DNA from: Hippopus hippopus
Taxonomy: Eukaryota > Mollusca > Bivalvia > Cardiida > Cardiidae
DNA: 64,000 nucleotides
Assembly (NCBI GenBank): GCA_946811185.2
Contig: OX328102.1
Span: 18,539,194 to 18,603,193, forward strand
Reading direction: 5' to 3'
In this document: in pieces, positions 31,211 through 37,595 of the stretch
Layout of the letters: each line of letters begins with the position of its first letter
Position numbering within the stretch: the first letter of the stretch is position 1
The notes under the pieces: generated by a model
What the model was told of the DNA's origin: nothing
What the model saw: the letters and a program-made list of their open reading frames with translations, nothing else
Database searches by the model: none
Made by a program: the position numbers and the translations under genes

Positions 31211-31594
31211 TTATGCCAAATATTTCAGATAGCAGATTAACTCTCCCTCAGGTATTTCGATCGGATTTCGCGAGACATTATAAATGTGGACTGAGATATC
31301 ATCAACCTCACTATCAAGATGTGTCCCATTAAGAATTGTTAAACTATCTTTCCATTTATTACTAACAGATATAACTACAACCCCTCGTGTAGTTATATAA
31401 CCAAATCCTAGCGAAACTCTCGTGGCATCACGAGGAGGAATCTTGATAGTTACTTGCGAGTATATTTTCCATTTTAGAGGATCACGCTTTAAGGGGGGAA
31501 ATCTTACTCCCTCTAAATGAGGTTTCCAAAATATTCCCCTCGGGCGACGACAGCCTAAGATATTAGACTTTATACCGAACTTATGAACCTCCAT
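31211..31594 (-). CDS. dUTPase-fold-like protein, probably non-catalytic
   Basis: 127 residues. The order of conserved-looking blocks (IPPRDATRVSLGFGYITTRG, VVVISVSNKW, GTHLDSEVDDISVHIYNVS, IEIPEGELICYLKYL) follows the layout of trimeric dUTPases: S/G-rich loop, G.ID..Y-type strand and GD.IAQL-type end. The aspartate and the uracil-hairpin tyrosine are not evident, so a structural beta-barrel derived from dUTPase is more likely than an enzyme. The start follows TATATTAAA. The GCRRPRG codons at 31536 include CCCTCGGGCGACGA, identical to part of the terminal repeat, perhaps by chance. Confidence 0.45.
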   Translation of the reverse strand: MEVHKFGIKSNILGCRRPRGIFWKPHLEGVRFPPLKRDPLKWKIYSQVTIKIPPRDATRVSLGFGYITTRGVVVISVSNKWKDSLTILNGTHLDSEVDDISVHIYNVSRNPIEIPEGELICYLKYLA

Positions 31595-31616
31595 TTTAAT
31601 ATAGAATTATATTAGT

Positions 31617-32204
31617 TTATAATATAGCTCCTAAGATAGGGATATTAGCGAATGGACTATTAGGCCCAAGTAAAAGTCCTCTTCCATCATACATTTTTCC
31701 TCCCTGCTTTAGATACAACCCATCACCGACACGAGATAACCCCCTACCTTTGTATGGTTTTAAGTATAATCCACATCCATCAGTTTCAACTTGACACACA
31801 CTTCCTCCTTTTTTAAGGTAAAGACCAGATCCCATCGCTTTTTGTACACCCGTTTGAGCTAATCCAGAAAGAGCACCAACACCTAGAGCCGGTAAAACGG
31901 TTTTTGCGAGCATCGGCAAAGCTCTAGCAGCTAACCCAGCTAACATTCCGAGAAAACCTCCTTCTATTTTCGAGTTATGTTTAAGTTGTCTCGCAGACAT
32001 TCTAATAGTTATACCTTTACCACCCTCATAGGCTTTAGCCATTTTCTTCGCTTGTGAATCGGTAATTGCTAAAACATCATTACCGCGTAAATCTTCGTGA
32101 CCTAAACGAATACTTGTTGCTGAACAACCAGCTTTAACAGCATGTTGAAGCTTTTCCTTTTGCCCCTCCGATATATTTACTTTAACATTAGTGTAACGCG
32201 TCAT
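31617..32204 (-). CDS. Adenovirus pVI/pX-like minor virion protein
   Basis: 195 residues. The first 75 residues are polar. MSARQLKHN then leads to a glycine/alanine/leucine-rich amphipathic stretch (GGFLGMLAGLAARALPMLAK...; about 83-122). Three GLYLK repeats follow (GSGLYLKKGG, GCGLYLKPY, GDGLYLKQGG), and the end GPNSPFANIPILGAIL is a terminus I recognise from many Polintons. The amphipathic segment resembles the membrane-disrupting helix of adenovirus pVI; the repeats may bind capsid or DNA. The start follows TTATATATAAA. Confidence 0.65.
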   Translation of the reverse strand: MTRYTNVKVNISEGQKEKLQHAVKAGCSATSIRLGHEDLRGNDVLAITDSQAKKMAKAYEGGKGITIRMSARQLKHNSKIEGGFLGMLAGLAARALPMLAKTVLPALGVGALSGLAQTGVQKAMGSGLYLKKGGSVCQVETDGCGLYLKPYKGRGLSRVGDGLYLKQGGKMYDGRGLLLGPNSPFANIPILGAIL

Positions 32205-32283
32205 TTTATATATAACTATTTTTTATTTATCCCACACACGAGACAGAGATTGATATCAACTAAATAATAAAGAAATTTTATAA

Positions 32284-32415
32284 ATGTCTGACTTTTTTGT
32301 ATCCACTCACACTTTCATAGCATACACGAACTTAAACGACCTTGATTTAGGAGTAATCTTCGATGAAGTTGGCATAAATTCTTCTCTCATCCATACGCTA
32401 TATAAAGAGAGATAA
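32284..32415 (+). CDS. N-terminal fragment of the TBP-like gene, ended by TAA
   Basis: 43 codons from ATG 32284 (after AATTTTATAA) to TAA 32413-32415. VSTHTFIAYTNLNDLDLGV looks like the first strand and helix of a TBP repeat (V.T....TNL...LDL..IF). The frame is the same as that of the 460-codon ORF starting at 32491, and no other stop lies between them. It is therefore either a short separate gene or the beginning of one gene interrupted by a single nonsense codon. Confidence 0.45.
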   Translation: MSDFFVSTHTFIAYTNLNDLDLGVIFDEVGINSSLIHTLYKER

Positions 32416-32490
32416 TCGGGTTTACTTTTATTTTGGAGCCTTAAATGTTGTCATAAGTTCGATCATTTAGAGGCTCGTATAGTTTCGACA

Positions 32491-33873
32491 ATGAGAAATG
32501 TTATTTTTAACTTAGGATTCCCAGTTGATAGAGAAAAGTTATTTTGCGTGATTAAAAATTCGAACGACCTCGAGGTATCCTGCATTAATGAAAAGCATTA
32601 TCGCGTAACTATAGAATCGATAGATGATATGCCGGTTTATAAAATTAGAATAGAAGACGAGGGATTAATAGAAGAACCGAGTATAACTTATAGAAAGTTT
32701 GCAATTAATAGAGCTAAGAAATATATTAGTATATTTATATATACAACGGGGAAAGTCCTGTGTTCGGGTGTTCATGAGAAGTATCAAACTCGGGTTATAG
32801 AATGGTTATTAGATTTAGTAAAACGTGGTGATATAAAAGCGAAAGAAGCCAGCAATTTTTCGTTAAAAAAATATCTACTTCCGAGTTATCTTAAAGAGAT
32901 CTCAGGCGACCTCGCGTCGACTTGGGTCGAGCCCAAGCGAGACAGCCGCTCGGCGAGACAGTCAGACATGGACGGCATAAAAAAATTAAAATTAAGTAAG
33001 AAATCCTATGTAAAAATGATGGGAGATATGAATTGTATCAAAAGTGGGGAATTTCGTAAAGAAGATCTTTCTATAGATTACCCGAATAAATATAAGAGCA
33101 GGGAGTATGAATTTGTTAAGATACCAGTAAAGTACAGATACTCTAATGGTAAAAGTGGTTCGTTGTTTATACGTACCCCCATTTTGTTTTCATACGGTGT
33201 TAATGCGTTTGATAAATCGGAAGGTAGCCCGCCCGATAAATCGAAGAAAAAAGGTAGCCCGCCCGATAAATCAAAGAAAAAAGGTTCGAAAGGTAGCTCG
33301 CCTGATCCCTCGGTCCCCTCGGGGTCAAAATCGGGAAAAAAAGGTCTAAAAGATTGCTCGTTACCTTTAATATGTTATAACGCTGGAAAACCTATGAAGA
33401 AGGAAAGAGCTTTTAAAGAAGATCTGGAAAAACTAACGGATTTCTTCAAAGGGCGTTGTAAGGATGAAGAACTAAAAGGAGATAAGATTAGAAATTTAGG
33501 AACAATTTATATTTTAAGATATAATGATAATGGATCGGTTATGTTATACACGAAACTTTACGAAAACGAAGAATCTCGGACCCTCTTTTACGATAAAGAG
33601 GGCAAGGAGGTAGACCCTCTTTCATATATGGGAATAACTTGTAAGTTGTTTTGTATTTTAAAAGTAGAGGGAATATTTAAAAATAAAAGCGTTGAAACGA
33701 TCCAGATTAAGGTTTGTTCGGTAAAGATAGTAGAAAAGGATGTGGAAATACCGAATACGAGGAAAAAGGAAATTCCACCTAATATTTTAGATGAAAGTCC
33801 GAGTGATGATGATGAGGAAGAGGATGATGAAGGTCTGAGTGATGATGATGAGGAAGAGGAGGATGATGAATAA
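32491..33873 (+). CDS. TBP-like domain joined to putative ssDNA-binding protein
   Basis: 460 codons. Residues 1-130 resemble a TATA-binding-protein repeat: NLGFPVDREKLFCVI at the start, and ISIFIYTTGKVLCSG followed by the helix VIEWLLDLV at the end, the pattern of the TBP saddle. Residues 139-158 are encoded by a 60-nt patch of terminal-repeat sequence. From M160 (ATG 32968) a second domain begins, with RTPILFSYGVN, LPLICYN and CKLFCILKVEG, and ends in a tail of 25 or so Asp/Glu/Ser residues, as in many ssDNA-binding proteins. Two direct repeats (GSPPDKSKKK) lie at about 248-268. The two domains may be separate genes fused when the spacer insertion removed a stop. Divergent from the pVI-like gene. 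Confidence 0.6.
   Translation: MRNVIFNLGFPVDREKLFCVIKNSNDLEVSCINEKHYRVTIESIDDMPVYKIRIEDEGLIEEPSITYRKFAINRAKKYISIFIYTTGKVLCSGVHEKYQTRVIEWLLDLVKRGDIKAKEASNFSLKKYLLPSYLKEISGDLASTWVEPKRDSRSARQSDMDGIKKLKLSKKSYVKMMGDMNCIKSGEFRKEDLSIDYPNKYKSREYEFVKIPVKYRYSNGKSGSLFIRTPILFSYGVNAFDKSEGSPPDKSKKKGSPPDKSKKKGSKGSSPDPSVPSGSKSGKKGLKDCSLPLICYNAGKPMKKERAFKEDLEKLTDFFKGRCKDEELKGDKIRNLGTIYILRYNDNGSVMLYTKLYENEESRTLFYDKEGKEVDPLSYMGITCKLFCILKVEGIFKNKSVETIQIKVCSVKIVEKDVEIPNTRKKEIPPNILDESPSDDDEEEDDEGLSDDDEEEEDDE
32905..32964. repeat. 60-nt terminal-repeat patch inside a coding frame
   Basis: Bases 32905-32935 equal 22711-22741 of the left terminal repeat, and 32936-32964 equal 22766-22794; only the 24 bases between are missing. 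All 60 positions match by eye. The patch is exactly 20 codons and starts on a codon boundary of the 460-codon ORF, between its TBP-like and second domains. Confidence 0.85.
33306..33324. repeat. 19-nt terminal-repeat match inside the same ORF
   Basis: TCCCTCGGTCCCCTCGGGG equals 22477-22495 of the left terminal repeat. It is self-complementary (CCCCTCGGGG) and encodes PSVPSG in the linker after the GSPPDKSKKK repeats. Confidence 0.65.
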
Positions 33874-33885
33874 AGTAGGGTCCGA

Positions 33886-33945
33886 TCATCGGGTGACTCG
33901 CCCTGACTCGACAAGCCTCGTCAGGGGTGACGACCTCGCGTCGCG
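33886..33945. repeat. GC-rich palindromic spacer
   Basis: CCCTGAC and GTCAGGG pair around TCGACAAGCCTC, preceded by GGGTGACTCG and followed by GACGACCTCGCGTCGCG. It shares phrases with the spacers at 26838 and 36222. It lies between the 3' ends of two convergent genes. Confidence 0.65.
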
Positions 33946-33948
33946 TGG

Positions 33949-33979
33949 AAAAATATAACTTGCTTGAAGTTATATTTTT
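33949..33979. terminator. A/T hairpin between convergent genes
   Basis: AAAAATATAACTT and its exact inverse form 13-bp arms around GCTTG. The right arm overlaps the stop codon of the fibre gene (33978-33980). It could act as a two-way transcript end. Confidence 0.5.
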
Positions 33980-34877
33980 ATAACTCTAATTCTATCAAGA
34001 TAGCTATATAAGCGTGAGTTACATTACGACTGTCTGTCCTCGTGATAAAGTTTATGGTGTCACCTCTTGTTATCTCTACTGGCGGTCTAAAATAGTTACA
34101 GTCCGAATCATGGATTGCTGGTTTTCTAATAGTGGAATCTACCTTCTCTCTACCGTTTATCGTTATATTAATTCTAACCTCTTCTCCAGACGCATAAGGA
34201 TCCTCCCTTACGACTGATATACTCCACCTTGTGATTCTTCCATCCGCACACATACAATAACCACCCAAACCATGCTTTCTTCCCGAATTACCATTACCGA
34301 AAGAAAATTCGAAATTACCGTTTCTAAGCGGTCCGTTTTCTTCTGCAAACACGGTTATAACAGGATGTATTTTTTCTATCTTTTTATCTAGGGTGGTATC
34401 TACGTAAAACTTACTAGCAGCCTGATCGAATCTCAAAGGGGGTCCGAGATTGTTAATTACCCGTCCTGCCATAGAGATTTCATCGACTGCCTGATACCAC
34501 CTTCCATCTTTATTAACGAAGGCTCGATCGAAGTTGTCAACATACTTCTTAGTAGCAACTTCACCAGGTTCTTTAGGTTCCTTAACATTTCGTATCTCGT
34601 TGAAACCCATATTTATAAATCCGAGTGCCTGATACCCCCCGTTTTCTTTTACCCACCCCCCACTCGAAGTTCCATCCACGTAATCCTTAGTCGCCACGTC
34701 GTGCGAATTTACCGGGTTACTAACCCTCGTTAATGTATTACCATTCATGTCTATAGAACCAGTAACAGCGGTCGTTCCATCCACGCGTAAAAAGTTATTG
34801 TTCACGTAAGCGAGTGACACACCATCACCGATTGTGCCGCTATCACCTTTCATTCTTCCGAATTTGTCAACGGGCAT
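33978..34877 (-). CDS. Fibre-like receptor-binding protein
   Basis: 299 residues. The N-terminus MPVDKFGRM is followed by three modules each ending in a DVATKDYVD-type phrase (61-69, 107-114 and, as AASKFYVD, 153-160). These resemble the beta-helical shaft repeats of phage tail fibres (G.IDMNGN.I.NV..P....ATK.YVD). Residues about 175-299 form a separate globular domain (FAEENGPLRNGNFEFSFG to YIAILIELEL) that would be the receptor-binding knob. The start follows TAGTATTAAA. Cellular receptor unknown. It is next to the protease and penton-side genes, as expected for a vertex protein. Confidence 0.7.
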   Translation of the reverse strand: MPVDKFGRMKGDSGTIGDGVSLAYVNNNFLRVDGTTAVTGSIDMNGNTLTRVSNPVNSHDVATKDYVDGTSSGGWVKENGGYQALGFINMGFNEIRNVKEPKEPGEVATKKYVDNFDRAFVNKDGRWYQAVDEISMAGRVINNLGPPLRFDQAASKFYVDTTLDKKIEKIHPVITVFAEENGPLRNGNFEFSFGNGNSGRKHGLGGYCMCADGRITRWSISVVREDPYASGEEVRINITINGREKVDSTIRKPAIHDSDCNYFRPPVEITRGDTINFITRTDSRNVTHAYIAILIELEL

Positions 34878-34884
34878 TTTAATA

Positions 34885-35301
34885 CTAAAATAGTTTATTT
34901 AAAACGTTTTGAAACGCCTTGTCTCGGGATAACTCTTTTAGAATGTATAAACATAAATGACCACAAAATACTTGTCCCACACCTTGAAATTGATCGGTAT
35001 TGTACTGTATCGGGCTTTTTAAATACTCTCGAATTTCAATGGGGGGTTGTACGCCGTAACTGTCGAAATAAATCTTAGTCTTACCGTTTTTATACCAAGC
35101 GACCCAATGTGTACCTGGTCCTCCGCTTTTATCGAAGTTTACTATACCACATTCTTTTTTACTAGGTTTTCTCGGTAATGTATCTAGTAAAAAAACTCCT
35201 CTAAAATAAGGAATCTTTAATCTTTTCGCCGCATCTTCCAATTCGAAATTGCTCAACGGTTTATTGGGTAAAATTACGTGGTCGATTGAAATATTTGCCA
35301 T
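34885..35301 (-). CDS. PRO: Adenain-like cysteine protease
   Basis: 138 residues. It is the processing protease that cleaves virion proteins during maturation (adenain/Ulp1-like family C5/C48). The triad is visible: H65 in GTHWVAW, D80 in YFDSYG and C113 in FCGHLCLY, with Q104 or Q106 for the oxyanion hole. The protein is short for the family but complete. The start follows GTTCTAAAA, two bases after the integrase stop at 35304, and the fibre gene begins seven bases after the protease ends, so integrase, protease and fibre probably share transcripts. Confidence 0.9.
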   Translation of the reverse strand: MANISIDHVILPNKPLSNFELEDAAKRLKIPYFRGVFLLDTLPRKPSKKECGIVNFDKSGGPGTHWVAWYKNGKTKIYFDSYGVQPPIEIREYLKSPIQYNTDQFQGVGQVFCGHLCLYILKELSRDKAFQNVLNKLF

Positions 35302-35303
35302 TT

Positions 35304-36230
35304 TTAGAACTGCTCGATATTCTTATTATCGACCCAAGAATTAAACTCGTCGGAATAGCCTTTCCACTTTACGAGGGATTTATCTTTCTGTTTTTTAATA
35401 ACCTTTTCTATCCTAAACGTCTCTTGGGTAGTTTTCTGAAGTTCGGGTTCATAAAATGCGCCTTCTATTTCTTCTCCATTAAGATCCTTAATACTATACG
35501 TTATAGGCGATGTATGTTTTACTTCGGAAACTATAAAAACCTCTTCCATCCATCTCGTTGTATAACCCTTCTCAAAGGTCCTTTTCTTTTTTGTTATCCT
35601 TACTCTATCTCCCACGGAAAACTTAGGCGCTTTTTCTTCACCACTATGGGGGTAAAGGTTTCTCCAAACCATAGTTTCATTCTCTTTCTTACTAGCCTCA
35701 ACCGGCGTCATTTTAATAGAGGAATGGATAGTATTATTATACTCCTTAACGAGATCTTGCAAGACATCGATGTAAACGTTCGTAGAGTTGGCGGAGAAAT
35801 ACTTCCACATCTTCTCCTTCATCGTTCTAATCCATCGTTCAACGACGCTAGATTTCTCTTCGTTTTGTGTGGAATACAATTGAACCAACGCTTTTACGTC
35901 TTTGTTGTAGAACTCCCGACCTTTATCGACCCACAATTTCTCCGGCTTTCTTTCCTTAAAAATAGCTTTAAACGCTTCTGCCGTCACCTTGCCTGTCTTG
36001 TTTTTCAACGGGACCAACCACCCATACTTCGAAAAGATGTCGATCACAGCGAGAAGATAATTATTGCCCCGATTATACTTAGAAAAAGCGCGCATGTCGA
36101 CTAAATCAGCGGCCCATATACTATCGATACCCCTCACTATAACCCTCCTCTTTTTAAATCTTTGTCTTACGGGTTTGTGCAATTCCTCCGCCAGAGTTGT
36201 CATTTTCGGGTTTTTTTTCTGACTCGGCAA
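35304..36230 (-). CDS. INT: Retrovirus-type integrase with chromodomain
   Basis: 308 residues. It joins the ends of the linear element to host DNA, giving the 6-bp duplication. The catalytic core has D42 (WAADLVDM), D102 (WVDKGREFY) and E131 (SSVVERWIRT). D102 and E131 are 28 residues apart, against 33-35 usually; about five residues seem missing after VKALV. An SH3-like region (FSVGDRVRITKKK) follows, then a chromodomain at about 270-308 (FRIEKVIKKQ ... VKWKGYSDEFNSWV) that may direct insertion to methylated histones. The first 31 bases overlap the end of the phospholipase gene. Confidence 0.93.
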   Translation of the reverse strand: MPSQKKNPKMTTLAEELHKPVRQRFKKRRVIVRGIDSIWAADLVDMRAFSKYNRGNNYLLAVIDIFSKYGWLVPLKNKTGKVTAEAFKAIFKERKPEKLWVDKGREFYNKDVKALVQLYSTQNEEKSSVVERWIRTMKEKMWKYFSANSTNVYIDVLQDLVKEYNNTIHSSIKMTPVEASKKENETMVWRNLYPHSGEEKAPKFSVGDRVRITKKKRTFEKGYTTRWMEEVFIVSEVKHTSPITYSIKDLNGEEIEGAFYEPELQKTTQETFRIEKVIKKQKDKSLVKWKGYSDEFNSWVDNKNIEQF

Positions 36231-36763
36231 GGGAGTGCTTCGTCAGGGGTGATCACCGAACGAGTCGGCGAGTTCGCTCCCATTCCGAACTGCATCTTCG
36301 TACCTATGAGTCTACTTACCAAACCCCGTTCCATCTTTTCTCTAATAGAGGGGTTGTAAATACCATCCAGTTCCGCCAACATATTCTTGTCACACACCGC
36401 GTTTCTCGTGGCTGTGTCATTGTGCTTAAGATAACAAACATCGTGGTTGTAAGCGGCCTTATCAACGCGGTTGATCGGTTTGCTCCACTTCTTCGGCGTT
36501 AAATCGGGGTTGAGTCTTTTCTTCAGCTTAGTACCTGGTCCCGTAAAAATATGGCCGGGTAGATGCATTTCGAAAGGCATGTTGTTTATGACTTTGTTTA
36601 GCAGGGATCCACCTGTTGCCGTTCCTGATACAAATTGGGTTTTAGTTATCCCGCAAACCGCGCATTTCCCACGCTTCATATTCCTGTTATTTCTACTGAC
36701 CACGTAGCTTACATCTTTCGTATCGGTATGTCTCTTACACTTAACGCAGTACATCTTTTTCAT
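36200..36763 (-). CDS. Zinc-ribbon phospholipase A2
   Basis: 187 residues. C6, C9, C34 and C37 form a zinc ribbon. Residues about 66-125 are a parvovirus-VP1-type secreted phospholipase A2: the calcium loop FTGPGTKL (73-80) and the catalytic pair H107-D108 in YNHDVCY. Such domains breach endosomal membranes during entry. The last 20 or so residues (after MGAN) are encoded by a GC palindrome shared with intergenic spacers and run into the integrase gene, so the original end was probably shorter. It starts 26 bases from the divergent ATPase gene. Confidence 0.85.
   Translation of the reverse strand: MKKMYCVKCKRHTDTKDVSYVVSRNNRNMKRGKCAVCGITKTQFVSGTATGGSLLNKVINNMPFEMHLPGHIFTGPGTKLKKRLNPDLTPKKWSKPINRVDKAAYNHDVCYLKHNDTATRNAVCDKNMLAELDGIYNPSIREKMERGLVSRLIGTKMQFGMGANSPTRSVITPDEALPCRVRKKTRK
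36222..36282. repeat. GC-rich palindrome at the 3' end of the phospholipase gene
   Basis: GACTCGGCAAGG ... GCTTCGTCAGGGGTGATCAC ... GAACGAGTCGGCGAG. It shares CGTCAGGGGTGA with the spacer at 33886 and CGGCGAG with the terminal repeat. It encodes the C-terminus of the phospholipase and lies over the integrase start region. Confidence 0.65.
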
Positions 36764-36789
36764 ATAAAATAATAAAAGTTAAATAGAAA
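36764..36789. promoter_or_regulatory. 26-bp two-way promoter region
   Basis: A nearly pure A/T stretch separates the start codons of the phospholipase (-) and ATPase (+) genes. Both must be transcribed from within it or from inside each other's coding region. Confidence 0.5.
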
Positions 36790-37572
36790 ATGGATATTAT
36801 AAACTTGTCATGGAATGAAGTAGTATCAAAGAGATTTAATCACCTCCTTTTACCGAGAAGTATCAGAGGTTTAATTATAGGCAAATCGGGATGCGGTAAA
36901 ACTACTTTATTGTTAAACCTTTTACTCAGACCGGGTTGGCTCGATTACAACGATTTGAGCGTTTTCGGAAAAAGCCTTTTTCAACCCGAATACCGAATAC
37001 TAAAAAAGGCTTTTGAAGAAAAACTACCGAAAGAATGTATCTTTAGGTTGTTTGACATGCGTGATGAGATACAAGAACAAAACATTGTGCCGACGGCTTT
37101 AGTCGAAGAATGGATTAAAACGATTAAAAATAAATCGGATATAGATTGCAACTTCTTCGAGAATGCGAGCGATGTGCCCGATCCGAGAGAGTTAAACTTG
37201 GAAAATAAAAATCTGATCATCTTCGACGACCTGCTTTTAGAGAGGCAGAATAAATGCGAGTGTTATTACGTTCGAGGAAGGCATAGTAACGTCGACTGTT
37301 TTTACCTCTCACAAAATTACTTTAGACTACCGAGGCAAACCATCAGAGAGAACGCCAATTTTATCTGTCTCTTTTCGCAAGACCTAAAAAACATTAACCA
37401 TATTTATAACGACCATGTGGGTGACGATATGCCTAAGGACGAGTTCAGAAAATTCTGTCAAAAGGCGTGGGAAAAACCATTCGGCTTTGCCATCATTGAC
37501 TTAACGAGTAAAAAGCATGATGGAAAGTATAGAAACGGTTTTGATAATTTCTATATACCGGTGTCGGTTTAA
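36790..37572 (+). CDS. ATP: Genome-packaging ATPase (FtsK/HerA, A32-like)
   Basis: 260 residues. It pumps the element's DNA into the capsid. Walker A GKSGCGKTT is at 31-39, Walker B LIIFDD at about 142-147, followed by the conserved arginine-bearing YYVRGRH and the sensor-like YLSQNYFRLP. Length and motif order fit Polinton and adintovirus ATPases. No break. It is followed after 23 bases by the penton gene on the same strand. Confidence 0.94.
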   Translation: MDIINLSWNEVVSKRFNHLLLPRSIRGLIIGKSGCGKTTLLLNLLLRPGWLDYNDLSVFGKSLFQPEYRILKKAFEEKLPKECIFRLFDMRDEIQEQNIVPTALVEEWIKTIKNKSDIDCNFFENASDVPDPRELNLENKNLIIFDDLLLERQNKCECYYVRGRHSNVDCFYLSQNYFRLPRQTIRENANFICLFSQDLKNINHIYNDHVGDDMPKDEFRKFCQKAWEKPFGFAIIDLTSKKHDGKYRNGFDNFYIPVSV

Positions 37573-37595
37573 AGAATCTTTTCGCTTTTTAAAAG

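Noticed and set aside
33588..33914. Serine-rich minus-strand frame
   Set aside because: It is the complement of the acidic-tail codons of the 460-codon ORF.
35286..36104. 272-codon plus-strand frame opposite the integrase
   Set aside because: Antisense shadow of a gene with complete catalytic motifs.
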